Shown one piece after another: positions 26,558 through 36,730 of a stretch of 64,000 nucleotides of DNA (the first letter of the stretch is position 1; every line of letters begins with the position of its first letter). The translations under genes and the position numbers were made by a program. Below the pieces are notes generated by a model. That model was given only the letters and a program-made list of their open reading frames with translations, did no database searches and was not told the origin of the DNA. The DNA is from RYN-230 sp963841695 (GTDB lineage Bacteria; Actinomycetota; Actinomycetes; Streptosporangiales; Streptosporangiaceae), in the NCBI GenBank assembly GCA_963841695.1, contig CAWJDQ010000006.1, positions 248,001 to 312,000 on the forward strand. The letters run 5' to 3'.

Positions 26558-26827
26558 TCAGCCGGTGGGTTCCGCCGTCTCATGCGCGGCGAGCAGGCCC
26601 TGGCGGATCTCCCGCAGCGCGATGGACAGCGGCTTCTCCTGGACCCGGGTCTCGACCAGCGGGCCGACGTACTCCAGAAGGCCCTCGCCGAGCTGGGCGT
26701 AGTACGCGTTGATCTGCCGCGCCCGCTTGGCCGCCATGATGACCAGGCGGTACTTGCTGTCCACCACGCCGAGCAGATCATCGATGGGCGGGTTGATGAT
26801 GCCCTCTGGAGAGGGAGTCCCTGCCAC
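26558..26827 (-). CDS. rpoZ: DNA-directed RNA polymerase omega subunit
   Basis: An 89-residue subunit that aids RNA polymerase assembly and folding of beta-prime. The conserved part is IDDLLGVVDSKYRLVIMAAKRARQINAYY, with the RAR/QIN signature. GTG 26827 follows GGAAGG at six bases. It lies between gmk and coaBC, the usual actinobacterial order. Confidence 0.95.
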   Translation of the reverse strand: MAGTPSPEGIINPPIDDLLGVVDSKYRLVIMAAKRARQINAYYAQLGEGLLEYVGPLVETRVQEKPLSIALREIRQGLLAAHETAEPTG

Positions 26828-26852
26828 TATGTGCCTTCCGTAGGGAAAAAAA

Positions 26853-27464
26853 TCATGAGGCCGCTGGGGCCATGGCCAAGATTACCAGCTGACGGCAGAC
26901 GTCCCGGACCGACGTATTGATCAGCGTCAGGTCGAACTCATCTTCCGCGGCGAGTTCCACCCGGGCGGCCTCCAGCCTGCGCTGGATCACCTCCGGGGGT
27001 TCGGTGCCCCGGCCGGTCAGCCGGCGCACCAGCTCTTCCCAGTTAGGCGGGGCGAGAAATACCAGGAGCGCATCCGGTACCGCCTGGCGCACCTGCCGCG
27101 CGCCCGCAAGATCGATTTCCAGAAGCGCGGGAACTCCGGCCGCCAGTTTCCCGGCGAGCGGCGCCCGGGGAGTTCCATACCGGTAGCCCGCGAATGAGGC
27201 CCATTCGAGCAGATCTCCCCGGGCCAGCATCCGGTCGAACTCGGCATCACTGACAAAGTGGTACTCCCGGCCGTCGACTTCGCCGGGCCTCGGTGCCCGG
27301 GTGGTCACCGATACCGAGAGCCAGATTTCCGGGCTTTCCTTCCGCAGCCCGGCGACCACGGTGCTCTTCCCGACCCCGGAAGGGCCGGAAAGAACGGTTA
27401 GCCGGGCTGGCACCCCGCCCCCCCGGACAAGCGCGGTACCGCATGTGCGATCAGCGGACGTCAT
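26853..27464 (-). CDS. gmk: Guanylate kinase
   Basis: It phosphorylates GMP to GDP. The P-loop is LSGPSGVGKSTVV, followed by SVTTRAPRPGEVDGREYHFV, the GMP-binding segment, and LLEIDLAGARQVR. 203 residues. ATG 27464 gives a 17-residue lead; a GTG before PARLTVL would also be compatible with the family. Part of the mihF-gmk-rpoZ-coaBC series. Confidence 0.96.
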   Translation of the reverse strand: MTSADRTCGTALVRGGGVPARLTVLSGPSGVGKSTVVAGLRKESPEIWLSVSVTTRAPRPGEVDGREYHFVSDAEFDRMLARGDLLEWASFAGYRYGTPRAPLAGKLAAGVPALLEIDLAGARQVRQAVPDALLVFLAPPNWEELVRRLTGRGTEPPEVIQRRLEAARVELAAEDEFDLTLINTSVRDVCRQLVILAMAPAAS

Positions 27465-27514
27465 GGCCGTTGGCCTGGGTCCCCCGCGCCCGCCCCTGGG
27501 GTGATCAGACTGCC

Positions 27515-27835
27515 TCAGATAACACCACCGAACTCGTTTTCCAGCGCGGCGCGCTGGTTCGCACCCAGGCCGCGGACACGGCGCGATTCGGCTATGCCGA
27601 GCCGCTCCATGATCTGCCGGGCACGCACCTTGCCGATCCCTGGCACGGCCTCGAGCAGAGCCGAGACTTTCATCTTTCCAAGGATGTCATCAGTCTGGCC
27701 GTCCTTCAGGACTTGAGACAGGGTCAGCTCGGCCTTCTTCAGCCGGGCCTTGACCTCGGCCCGTTCCTTGCGCGCCCTTGCAGCCTTCTCCAGGGCTGCG
27801 GCTCGCTGATCGGGAGTGAGGGGAGGAAGAGCCAC
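27515..27835 (-). CDS. mihF: Integration host factor, actinobacterial type (mIHF/sIHF)
   Basis: A 106-residue nucleoid protein that binds and bends DNA without relation to HU/IHF of E. coli. A basic N-terminal helix (KAARARKERAEVKARLKKAELTL) leads into a helix-turn-helix-like core with the helix-hairpin-helix EAVPGIGKVRARQIMERLGI. It is essential in mycobacteria and affects development in Streptomyces. GTG 27835. It has its own promoter, so it is transcribed separately from the pyr operon. Confidence 0.95.
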   Translation of the reverse strand: MALPPLTPDQRAAALEKAARARKERAEVKARLKKAELTLSQVLKDGQTDDILGKMKVSALLEAVPGIGKVRARQIMERLGIAESRRVRGLGANQRAALENEFGGVI

Positions 27836-27882
27836 TCCGGGTCACCTCGGGTTTCAGAATCGAAAACTGCGGACGGGAAGGG

Positions 27883-27911
27883 AAAGTAGCGAGTTCAGCC
27901 CGCCAGGGCAA
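27883..27911 (-). promoter_or_regulatory. Predicted mihF promoter
   Basis: On the minus strand, TTGCCC (27911-27906) and TACTTT (27888-27883) are separated by exactly 17 bases, a good housekeeping-sigma match. Transcription would begin about 40 bases before the mihF start codon. Confidence 0.55.
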
Positions 27912-28141
27912 CGCAAACACCCGTTTGTTACGTCATAAATTGGCCGATATTACTCTCCGGATGAGACCGAATACGTAACGTAGTCAAACGGGCTATCCCC
28001 ATGTCCCTATCATCCAGCCCGCGGCAGAGTGCTCGAAACATGCCGGCCGGACCGGCCAGCGAGCAGATTGCATGATCAGCATGCACTTTCCATGATCATC
28101 CAGGGGGGCGGAAGGCGGCCGCGGACGCCGCCGCCGCGCGC
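27912..28141. other. Intergenic region between pyrF and mihF
   Basis: This stretch is clearly less GC-rich than its neighbours, especially 27920-28015, and contains TTACGTCA- and TACGTAACGTA-like sequences. It may hold further regulator sites for mihF, a gene expressed at high levels. No gene or hairpin is evident. Confidence 0.4.
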
Positions 28142-28846
28142 TCAGTCGGCCGGGGCGAGGCGCCGCAGCGGGGCCGCGATGGCCGCCGCGGCCGCACCCG
28201 GGTCCGGGGCGCCGGTGATGGGGCGCCCGATGACCAGAAGATCCGCCCCCTCCCGCAGCGCCTCCTCGGGCGTGGCCACCCGCGCCTGGTCGTTACGGTC
28301 CGCGCCGGGCGGCCGCACGCCCGGCGTGATCAGCTTGATGGCCGGCCCGACTTCGGCGCGGACCGCGGCCACCTCGCGTGGGGAGCAGACCAGCGCCCGC
28401 GCGCCGGCCTCGACCGCGAGGACGGAGAGGCGGCGCACCGCGTCCGGCACCGGGCCGCGCAGGCCGATCGCGTCCAGGTCCGCAGCGCCCAGTGAGGTGA
28501 GCACGGTGACCGCCGCGATCACCGTGTCCGGGGCGGCCCGCACGGCCGCCCTGATCACCTCAGGGCCCGCGGCGGCGTGCACGGTGACGATGTCGGGCCG
28601 CAGCCGGGCCACGGCCCGCGTGGCGCCCGCCACGGTCGCGGGGATGTCGTGCAGCTTCAGGTCGAGGAACACCCGCACGCCGCTGGCGCCCCTGATCGAG
28701 GCGACCACGCCCGGGCCGTAGCGCAGATACAGCTCGAGCCCGATTTTCACGGTGCTGACGTGCGGCGTTACCAGCCCGGCCCAGCGGGCCGCGGTCTCCA
28801 GGTCGGGCGCGTCAAGCGCCACGGCGATCGGCGCTGGCTGGCTCAA
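28142..28846 (-). CDS. pyrF: Orotidine 5'-phosphate decarboxylase
   Basis: It makes UMP from OMP, the last de novo step. The protein belongs to the longer actinobacterial group: IAVALDAPDLETA, the catalytic VFLDLKLHDIPATVA (Asp-Lys-x-x-Asp), and VTPEEALREGADLLVIGRPITGA-like C-terminal phosphate loop. The start is TTG 28846, four bases after GAGGAGG, since no ATG or GTG lies in the right place; 234 residues is normal. Last gene of the pyr operon. Confidence 0.94.
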   Translation of the reverse strand: MSQPAPIAVALDAPDLETAARWAGLVTPHVSTVKIGLELYLRYGPGVVASIRGASGVRVFLDLKLHDIPATVAGATRAVARLRPDIVTVHAAAGPEVIRAAVRAAPDTVIAAVTVLTSLGAADLDAIGLRGPVPDAVRRLSVLAVEAGARALVCSPREVAAVRAEVGPAIKLITPGVRPPGADRNDQARVATPEEALREGADLLVIGRPITGAPDPGAAAAAIAAPLRRLAPAD

Positions 28847-28895
28847 CTGTCCTCCTCGGGTACGAGATGCTGACGGCGGACGGGGCTCTGCCTGC

Positions 28896-29861
28896 TCACT
28901 GAACGGTCCCGGACAGCCGGCGGAGCGGCGTGCCGCGCGGCTCGTGCGCGAGCCCGATGACGTCGCTGAGCCGCTCGATGCCGCGCTGCCCGAGTTCCTC
29001 GTCCAGTTCGCGCAGGACACGGACGCAGGCCGACGGATCATGGAAGATCGTGGTGCCGACGCTGACCATGGACGCCCCGGCCAGGATGAGCTCCAGCGCG
29101 TCCCGGCCGGTCCGGACGCCGCCCATGCCGATGATGGGGACATCGGGGAGGGCCTTGCGGACCTGCCAGATGCAGCGCACCGCGACGGGCCGGATGGCGG
29201 GGCCGGACAGGCCCCCGGTCACGCCGGCCAGCACGGGCCGCATGGTCTCGGTGTCGATCACCATCCCGAGCAGGGTGTTGATCAACGACAGCCCGTCCGC
29301 GCCCGCGCCGACGCAGGCCCGGGCGATCGAGACGATGTCCGTGACGTCCGGTGACAGCTTCGCGAACACCGGGACGTCGTACCGGACCCGCGCCCGGACC
29401 GCCTCGACGACCGCGGCGGAGGCACCCGGATCACAGGCGAATACCTGCCCCCGGTCCTCGACATTCGGACAGGAAATATTTACCTCTACGGCAGTGATTC
29501 CTGCCGCGTCGGATAGCCGGGTCGCGAGTTCGGCGTACTCGTCAACGCTGCCTCCGGCGATGGACACCACCGCCCGGGCCCCCCGCGAGAGCAGCCAGGG
29601 CAGGTCGCGCTGGAGGAAGGCATCGATCCCGGGGCCCTGCAGGCCGATCGAATTGAGCATCCCGCTCGGCGTCTCGGCCATCCTGGGCGTCGGCAGGCCC
29701 GCCCGGGGCGAGACCATCACGGACTTGGTGACGACCGCGCCGATCTTGGCGACGTCGAAGAACTGGGCCAGTTCCCGGCCGGCCCCGGCACATCCGGAGG
29801 CGGTCAGGATGGGGTTGGGCAGCTCGACATGGCCGAGCCTGGTCCGCAGGTCAGCCGCCAT
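28896..29861 (-). CDS. pyrD: Dihydroorotate dehydrogenase, class 1B catalytic subunit
   Basis: It oxidises dihydroorotate to orotate, with FMN at the active site. ILTASGCAGAG opens the barrel, NISCPNVEDRG carries the catalytic-base Cys of class 1 enzymes, and IIGMGGVRTGRDALELILAGA binds FMN phosphate. 321 residues. It overlaps pyrK by 11 bases, fitting the PyrD2-PyrK2 complex that passes electrons to NAD. Confidence 0.95.
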   Translation of the reverse strand: MAADLRTRLGHVELPNPILTASGCAGAGRELAQFFDVAKIGAVVTKSVMVSPRAGLPTPRMAETPSGMLNSIGLQGPGIDAFLQRDLPWLLSRGARAVVSIAGGSVDEYAELATRLSDAAGITAVEVNISCPNVEDRGQVFACDPGASAAVVEAVRARVRYDVPVFAKLSPDVTDIVSIARACVGAGADGLSLINTLLGMVIDTETMRPVLAGVTGGLSGPAIRPVAVRCIWQVRKALPDVPIIGMGGVRTGRDALELILAGASMVSVGTTIFHDPSACVRVLRELDEELGQRGIERLSDVIGLAHEPRGTPLRRLSGTVQ

Positions 29862-30855
29862 GCTGCTGCCTCCGCGCCGGTGCCGGGGCCGCGGCGCGGC
29901 CCGCGGCGGCGGGGCGGGACGTCCCGCCTGCCCCGTTGGCCCCGGCGGCCTGGGCCGCGGCGCCGGTCCCGGCGTGCTGGCGCGGGTTCCACCCCGGGGC
30001 GCCGAGCGCGTCGAACGGGATGGTGCCGATGTCGTCCCAGCGGACCGTCTCGCCGCGGAACACCGGCCCGGCCACGCAGGACCGGACCATGCGGGTCACG
30101 CCGTCGTCCCCGACGACGGGCAGGACGCAGGTCATGCACACGCCGATGCCGCAGGCCATCGACTCTTCCACGAGGGTCAGCACCGGGATGTCGTACCGGC
30201 CGGCCAGCGCCGTCACCTGGCGCAGCATGCCCATCGGGCCGCACGCGTAGATCACGTCGGTGCGGGCCTCGTGGATGACCTGGGTGAGCCGGCCGGTGAC
30301 GAGCCCGCGCACTCCCATCGACCCGTCCTCGGTGGTGACCGCCGCGGTCCGGCCGGTCCGGCGCGCGGTCAGCGCGCCGAACACCCGGTCCGCGCTGGCC
30401 GCGCCGAGCAGGAAGTCCACCTGGCAGTCCCGGCTGCGCAGCCGGTCGGCCAGCGGGAACAGCGGCGCGCTGCCGTAGCCGCCGCCGACCAGCAGGCAGC
30501 TGACCGGGTCCCGGGGCACCGGGAAGGGCCGGCCGAGCGGCCCGGCCAGGTCGAGGACGTCCCGGGTGCGGCGCTCGGCCAGCCACCGGGTGCCGGGCCC
30601 CCTGGCGGCGAACACGAACTCCACCGTCCCGCCGTGGTCCGGCCGCACATCATGGATGGAGAACGCGCGGCGCAGCAGCATGGACGTGTCCGGGCCGCCG
30701 ACCGCGACCGCCACGAACTGGCCGGGCCGGAACCGGGCGGCGACGGCCGGGGCGACCACCGTCATCGCGTAGTAGGCGTCCACCTTCCGGACGGTCAGCA
30801 CCGTGCCGCGGACCTGGACCTGGACCGCATCCGGCTCGCCCTCGGCGCCCGTCAC
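29851..30855 (-). CDS. pyrK: Dihydroorotate dehydrogenase electron-transfer subunit
   Basis: A flavin/iron-sulfur subunit linking PyrD to NAD. RRAFSIHDV is the FAD-binding motif, LLVGGGYGSAPLFPLADRL the NAD site, and CGIGVCMTC with a later Cys in RSCVAGPVF binds the [2Fe-2S] cluster. The GTG start at 30855 overlaps the expected carB stop. The last 45 residues are an Ala/Gly/Pro-rich tail absent from typical PyrK. Confidence 0.93.
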   Translation of the reverse strand: MTGAEGEPDAVQVQVRGTVLTVRKVDAYYAMTVVAPAVAARFRPGQFVAVAVGGPDTSMLLRRAFSIHDVRPDHGGTVEFVFAARGPGTRWLAERRTRDVLDLAGPLGRPFPVPRDPVSCLLVGGGYGSAPLFPLADRLRSRDCQVDFLLGAASADRVFGALTARRTGRTAAVTTEDGSMGVRGLVTGRLTQVIHEARTDVIYACGPMGMLRQVTALAGRYDIPVLTLVEESMACGIGVCMTCVLPVVGDDGVTRMVRSCVAGPVFRGETVRWDDIGTIPFDALGAPGWNPRQHAGTGAAAQAAGANGAGGTSRPAAAGRAAAPAPARRQQHGG

Positions 30856-33800
30856 GGGGCCGCTCCCGGGGGGTCCGGGGGGTTGTCCCCCGGATCGGCA
30901 GAGCGCGCAGCCGCGCCGCGTACTCCTGCAATGACCGCACCCCCACCTCGCCGCGCTGGATGGCCTCGATGCCCTGCACCGCGGCGCCGAGTCCCTGGAC
31001 CGTGGTGACGCAGGGCACTCCGCGCCGCACCGCGGCGGTCCGTATCTCGTAGCCGTCCAGCCGGGGGCCCGACTGCCCCGGGCTGCCGAACGGCGTGTTC
31101 ACGATGAGATCCACCTGGCCGGCGAGGATCCTGGCCACGATATCGGGCTCGCCGTCCGGTCCTGGGCCGTCGCTGTGCTTCCGGACGATCGTGGCACGAA
31201 CGCCGTTGCGCCGCAGCACCTCGCCGGTTCCCTCGGTGGCCCAGATCTCGAAACCCAGGTCGGCCAGGCGCTTGACCGGGAACACCATGGACCGCTTGTC
31301 CCGGTTGGCCACCGACACGAACACCCGTCCCTTGACCGGCAGCGGCCCGTAGACGGCCGCCTGGGACTTTGCGTACGCGGTGCCGAACGCCTCGTCGATC
31401 CCCATCACCTCGCCCGTAGAGCGCATCTCAGGGCTGAGGACGGTGTCCACGCCCTGCCCGCGGGCGTCGCGGAACCGGCCGAACGGGAGGACCGCCTCCT
31501 TGACCGCGATCGGCGCGTCCAGCGGGAGCGTGCCACCGTCGCCCTCCGCGGGCAGCAGGCCCTCGGCCCGCAGGTCCGCGACCGTCGCGCCGAGCATGAT
31601 CCGGGCCGCCGCCTTGGCCAGCGGCGTGGCCGTGGCCTTGGACACGAACGGGACGGTCCGCGACGCCCGGGGGTTGGCCTCGAGCACGTGCAGCACCCCG
31701 GCCGCCAGCGCGTACTGCACGTTGAGCAGCCCGCGCACCCCCACGCCCCGGGCGATGGCCTCGGTCAACTCGCGGATCCGGGCGATATCCGCCCGGCCCA
31801 GGGTGATCGGCGGCAGCGCGCAGGCCGAGTCGCCGGAATGGATGCCGGCCTCCTCGATGTGCTCCATCACCCCGCCGAGGAACAGGTCCTCCCCGTCGTA
31901 CAGGGCGTCCACGTCGATCTCGATCGCGTCGTCGAGGAAGCGGTCGATGAGGACCGGGTGCCCGGGGCTGGCCGCCGCGGCCCGGCCGACGTAGTCCTCC
32001 AGGGTGGCGTCGTCGTAGACGATCTCCATGCCCCGCCCGCCGAGCACGTAGGAGGGCCGGACCAGGACCGGGTAGCCGATCTCGTCCGCGACCACCTTGG
32101 CCTCGTCGTAAGACAGCGCGGTGCCGTACCGGGGCGCGGGCAGCCCGGCCGCCTCCAGCACCGCGCCGAACTCGCCGCGGTCCTCGGCCAGGTGGATCGC
32201 CTCCGGGCTGGTGCCCACGACCGGCACGCCCTCGGCGGCCAGGGCGCGGGACAGGCCGAGCGGGGTCTGGCCGCCGAGCTGCACGATCACGCCGGCCACC
32301 AGCCCGCTCTGCTGCTCCGCGTGCACCACCTCGAGCACGTCCTCCAGCGTGAGCGGCTCGAAGTACAGCCGCCCGGACGTGTCGTAGTCGGTGGACACGG
32401 TCTCGGGGTTGCAGTTGACCATCACGGTCTCGTAGCCCGCGGCCGTGAGCGCGAACGACGCGTGCACGCAGGCGTAGTCGAACTCGATCCCCTGCCCGAT
32501 CCGGTTCGGCCCGCTGCCCAGGATGATGACCTTGGGTGCCCCGCCCGGGGGCACCTCGGTCTGCTCGTCGTAGGTGGAGTACAGGTAGGGCGTGCGAGCC
32601 GCGAACTCCGCCGCGCAGGTGTCAACCGTGTGGTACACGGGACGGATCCCGAACGCCTGCCGGAGCAGCCGCACCTGGTCTTCCGGCAGTCCCTTGAGCT
32701 GCCCGATCTGGGCGTCGGAGAACCCGGCCCGCTTCGCTGCCCGCAAGGCGGCGGTGTCCAGTTCCGGGCCCGGCCGGCGGGCGCGGGCACGGCACCCGGC
32801 CCGGCCAGCCGGTCGGCAATCTCCTGGATCCCCTGGATCTGGTCCACGAACCAGGGGTCGATCCCGGTCACCCCGGCCACCTCGGCCACGGTCGCGCCGG
32901 CCCGAAGCGCCTGGTGGACCGTGGCCATCCGGCCGTCGTGCGGGACCGCGCAGCGCGCCAGCAGCTCATCCCGGTCCCCCGGCGGCTCGTCCCAGCTGAA
33001 CGGGGCCGCCCGGTCCTCCAGCGAGCGGAGCGCCTTCTGCAGGGCCTCAGGGAAGCTCCGCCCGATGGCCATCGCCTCGCCGACCGACTTCATGTGCGTG
33101 GTCAGCTCCGGGTCGGCGCCAGGGAACTTCTCGAACGCGAACCGCGGGACCTTGACCACCACATAGTCCAGCGCGGGCTCGAAGCTGGCCGGTGTCTCAC
33201 CGGTAATGTCGTTGCGGATCTCGTCCAGCGTGTAGCCGATGGCCAGCCGGGCGGCGATCTTGGCGATCGGGAAGCCGGTCGCCTTGGAGGCGAGCGCCGA
33301 GGACCGGGACACCCGCGGGTTCATCTCGATCACGACCATCCGGCCGGTCTGCGGGTCCACCGCGAACTGGATGTTGCAGCCGCCGGTGTCCACCCCGACC
33401 GCGCGGACCACCGCGATCGCCACATCCCGCATGTGCTGGTATTCGCGGTCGGTCAGGGTCATCGCCGGGGCGACCGTCACCGAGTCCCCGGTATGCACGC
33501 CCATCGGGTCGATGTTCTCGATCGAGCAGACCACCACCACGTTGTCGTGGCGGTCGCGCATCAGCTCGAGCTCGAACTCCTTCCAGCCCAGGATGGACTC
33601 CTCCAGCAGCACCTCGGTGACCGGGCTGGCGTCCAGCCCGGCCCCGGCGAGCCGGCGCAGCTCCGGCTCGGAGCGCGCGATGCCGGAGCCGGAGCCGCCC
33701 AGGGTGAACGACGGCCGGATGACCACCGGGTAGCCCAGGTCGGCGGCGGCGGCCAGGCAGTCGTCCATGGTGTGGCAGATGCTGCTGCGCGGCACCTCGG

Positions 33801-34221
33801 CGCCGAGCCCGGTGACGATGTCCTTGAACCGCTTCCGGTCCTCGCCGGACTTGATGGTCTCGATGCCGGCGCCGATGAGCTCGACGCCGTACTTGGCCAG
33901 GATGCCCGCCTCGTGCAGGTCGACCGCCGCGTTCAGCGCGGTCTGCCCGCCGAGCGTGGGCAGCACCGCGTCGGGCCGCTCCTTGGCGATCACCTTTTCC
34001 AGCACGTCCCGGGTGATCGGTTCGACGTACGTGGCGTCGGCGAACTCCGGATCGGTCATGATCGTGGCCGGGTTGGAGTTCACCAGGCTGACCCGGATGC
34101 CCTCCTGGCTCAGCACCCGGCAGGCCTGGGTGCCCGAGTAGTCGAACTCGCACGCCTGCCCGATCACGATCGGCCCGGACCCGATGACCAGCACCGACCG
34201 CAGATCCTCACGCCTGGGCAT
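30852..34221 (-). CDS. carB: Carbamoyl-phosphate synthase large subunit, frameshifted twice
   Basis: It makes carbamoyl phosphate for pyrimidines and arginine. The first ATP-grasp half (34221 down to about 32780) has LVIGSGPIVIGQACEFDYSG, GGQTALNAAVDL and EMNPRVSRSSALASKATG. The second half has IILGSGPNRIGQGIEFDYACVH and VLEANPRASRTVPFVSKATATPLAK. A C-terminal MGS-like allosteric domain follows. The halves are offset near 32775 (PELDTAALRAAKRAGFSD resumes in the next frame). A second break near the C/G runs at 30865-30885 hides the stop; one extra base puts TGA into a GTGA overlap with pyrK. An essential gene, so sequence error is likely. Confidence 0.93.
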
Positions 34222-35443
34222 GCGCGCCTCCCCCGGCCCGGTCCATCAGGGCGCAGAACTGGTCGAACAATCCGGATGCGTCGTGCGGGCCCGGGGCGGC
34301 CTCGGGGTGGTACTGCACGCTGAACGCCGGCCGGTCCAGCAGCCGCAGACCCTCGACCACGCCGTCATTGAGGTTGACGTGGGTGATCTGGGCCGGCCCG
34401 AAGTCGGTGGCGAACGTGGCGCCCGGCGAAGCGGCGGGCTGGCCAGGCCGGCCTTCGGCGCTCTGCTGGCCAGGCCGGCCTTCGGCGGCGGGCGGCATGG
34501 CGACCGCGAAGCCGTGGTTGTGGCTGGTGATGTGCACCTGCCCGGTGGCGAGTTCCTTGACAGGCTGGTTCACCCCGCGGTGCCCGAAGCGGAGCTTGTA
34601 GGTGCCCAGGCCGAGGGCCCGGCCCAGCACCTGGCTGCCCAGGCAGATGCCGAAGACGGGAACGCCGCGGGCGAGCACTCCCCGGACCGCGTCCACCGCG
34701 TACCCGGCCGCAGCCGGGTCGCCCGGCCCGTTAGAGAAGAACACCCCGTCCGGCCCGCAGGCCAGGATGTCCTCGGCAGTGCTGGCCGCGGGGAGCACGG
34801 TGACCTGGCAGCCGCGCTGGGCCATGGCCCGCGGTGTGGCGGTCTTGATGCCCAGGTCCACGGCGGCGACCCGGTAGCGGACCCGCGCGCCGTCCGGCGG
34901 GGACACCGTGTAGGCGGCGTCCGTGGACACCTCCCGGGCCAGGTCCGCACCGGTCATGTGCGGGCTGGCCAGGACCCGCTCGCGGAGGGCGCCGGAGTCC
35001 ACGGTGCCGGTGGCGATGCCGGCCCGCATCGCCCCGCGGTCGCGCAGGTGCCGGGTCAGCGCCCGGGTGCCGGTGATCGCGATGCCGGTGATGCCCTGGG
35101 CCCGCAGTTCCGCCGCCAGGCTGCGCTGGGACCGCCAGTTCGAGGCCAGCCGGGCCGGCTCGCGGACCACGTACCCGCTGACCCAGATCCGCCGCGATTC
35201 CGGGTCCTCGTCGTTGATCCCGGTGTTGCCGATGTGCGGCGCGGTCATGGCCACGATCTGGCGGCAGTAGGACGGGTCGGTCAGCGTCTCCTGGTAGCCG
35301 GTCATGCCGGTGTTGAAGACCATCTCGCCGAAGGTCTCGCCGTCCGCGCCGAACGCGGTCCCGCGGAACGTGGTGCCATCCTCCAGGACCAGGACTGCCG
35401 GGACGTCCGTCCCGCTGGACCCCATGCCCAGGGACGGGGCCAT
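34208..35443 (-). CDS. carA: Carbamoyl-phosphate synthase small (glutaminase) subunit
   Basis: It hydrolyses glutamine and channels ammonia to CarB. The N-terminal domain has LVLEDGTTFRGTAFGA and EMVFNTGMTGYQE. The class I amidotransferase domain has the nucleophile in VFGICLGSQVLG and the His in SVQYHPEAAPGPHD. The usual GICLGHQ reads GICLGSQ here. A 9-residue duplicated insert (AEGRPGQQS, AEGRPGQPA) sits near residue 330. ATG 35443 overlaps the restored pyrC stop as TGATG. 411 residues. Confidence 0.95.
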   Translation of the reverse strand: MAPSLGMGSSGTDVPAVLVLEDGTTFRGTAFGADGETFGEMVFNTGMTGYQETLTDPSYCRQIVAMTAPHIGNTGINDEDPESRRIWVSGYVVREPARLASNWRSQRSLAAELRAQGITGIAITGTRALTRHLRDRGAMRAGIATGTVDSGALRERVLASPHMTGADLAREVSTDAAYTVSPPDGARVRYRVAAVDLGIKTATPRAMAQRGCQVTVLPAASTAEDILACGPDGVFFSNGPGDPAAAGYAVDAVRGVLARGVPVFGICLGSQVLGRALGLGTYKLRFGHRGVNQPVKELATGQVHITSHNHGFAVAMPPAAEGRPGQQSAEGRPGQPAASPGATFATDFGPAQITHVNLNDGVVEGLRLLDRPAFSVQYHPEAAPGPHDASGLFDQFCALMDRAGGGAHAQA

Positions 35444-36730
35444 CAGGCCAGCTTCCCGTCGAGGACGGTGGGCGTTCCGCGCAGGAACGTGGCCACCACC
35501 CGGCCCGGCAGTTCCATCCCGGCGAACGGGCTGTTCCGGCTCCGGGAGGCATGCGCGCGCGGATCCACCGGGTCGCGGGCCGCGGCGTCGTAGAGCGTCA
35601 GGCTGGCCGGCAGCCCCGGGGCCAGCGCACCCTCCGCGCCCGGGCAGCCGGCCGATGCGGGCCGGCCGGCGGGACATCCGGTCGGCCACCCCGGCCCAGT
35701 CGAGCAGGCCCGTGTCGACCATGGCCTCCTGGACCACGCGCAGCGCGGTTTCCAGCCCGGTCATGCCGAACGCGGCCGTGTCCCACTCGGTTTCCTTGTC
35801 CTCCACCGGGTGCGGCGCGTGATCGGTGGCCACGCAGTCGATCGTGCCGTCGGCCAGGCCCTCGCGCAGCGCGGCCACATCCGCCGCAGTGCGCAGCGGC
35901 GGATTGACCTTGTACACCGGGTCGTAGCCGGCCGCGAGCGAGTCGGTCAGCAGCAGGTGGTGCGGGGTGACCTCGGCGGTGACCCGCCAGCCCTTGCTCT
36001 TCGCCCAGCGGATGATCTCCACCGATCCGGCCGTGGACACGTGGCAGACGTGCAGCGCCGAGCCGACGTGGGCGGTGAGCAGGCAGTCCCGGGCGATGAT
36101 GGCCTCCTCGGCCACGGCCGGCCAGCCGGTCAGCCCGAGCCGCCCGGACATCTCCCCCTCGTTGAGCTGCGCGCCCTCGGTCAGCCGGGGTTCCTGCGCG
36201 TGCTGGGCGATGACCCCGTCGAACGCCTTCACGTACTCCAGCGCGCGGCGCATCAGCACGGCGTCGGACACGCACCGCCCGTCGTCGGAGAACACCCGGA
36301 CCCGGGCCGGCGACTCGGCCATCGCGCCGAGCTCGGCCAGCCGCGTCCCGGCCAGGCCTACGGTGACCGCCCCGATCGGGTGCACGTCACAGTGCCCGGC
36401 CTGCCGCCCGAGCCGCCAGATCTGCTCCACCACGCCGGCCGTGTCGGCCACCGGGTCGGTGTTGGCCATCGCGTGCACGGCGGTGAACCCGCCCAGCGCC
36501 GCGGCCCGGGTGCCGGTCTGCACGGTCTCCGCGTCCTCGCGGCCCGGCTCACGCAGGTGGGTGTGCAGGTCCACCAGGCCCGGCAGGGCGATGAGGCCGG
36601 CCGCGTCGAGCACCTGGGCGCCCGCCGCCTCGGCACCGTCCCCGACGCTGTCGACCACGCCGTCGCGGATCAGGATGTCGGCGGGATCACCGCCCAGCGG
36701 CCGCGCGCCCTTGATCAGCCAGGTGCTCAT
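35443..36730 (-). CDS. pyrC: Dihydroorotase, frameshifted once
   Basis: It cyclises carbamoyl-aspartate. Metal ligands are visible in VDLHTHLREPGRED, in ALHVCHVSTAGS and in VATDHAPHPVEDKE. The frame breaks near 35645 in GRLPGR; the next frame then reads EGALAPGLPASLTLYD to GRVVATFLRGTPTVLDGKLA and stops at the carA start. Without repair the frame runs straight into carA as a false PyrC-CarA fusion. Repaired length is about 429 residues, normal. ATGA overlap with pyrB. Confidence 0.93.

Noticed and set aside
29861..33166. Very long plus-strand frames opposite carB, pyrK and pyrD
   Set aside because: They are antisense shadows typical of GC-rich DNA, with no recognisable domains and high His/Arg/Gly content.
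34208..36730. An apparent 840-residue PyrC-CarA fusion protein
   Set aside because: The dihydroorotase C-terminus continues perfectly in the next frame and stops at a TGATG overlap with carA, so the fusion is produced by a one-base indel near 35645.
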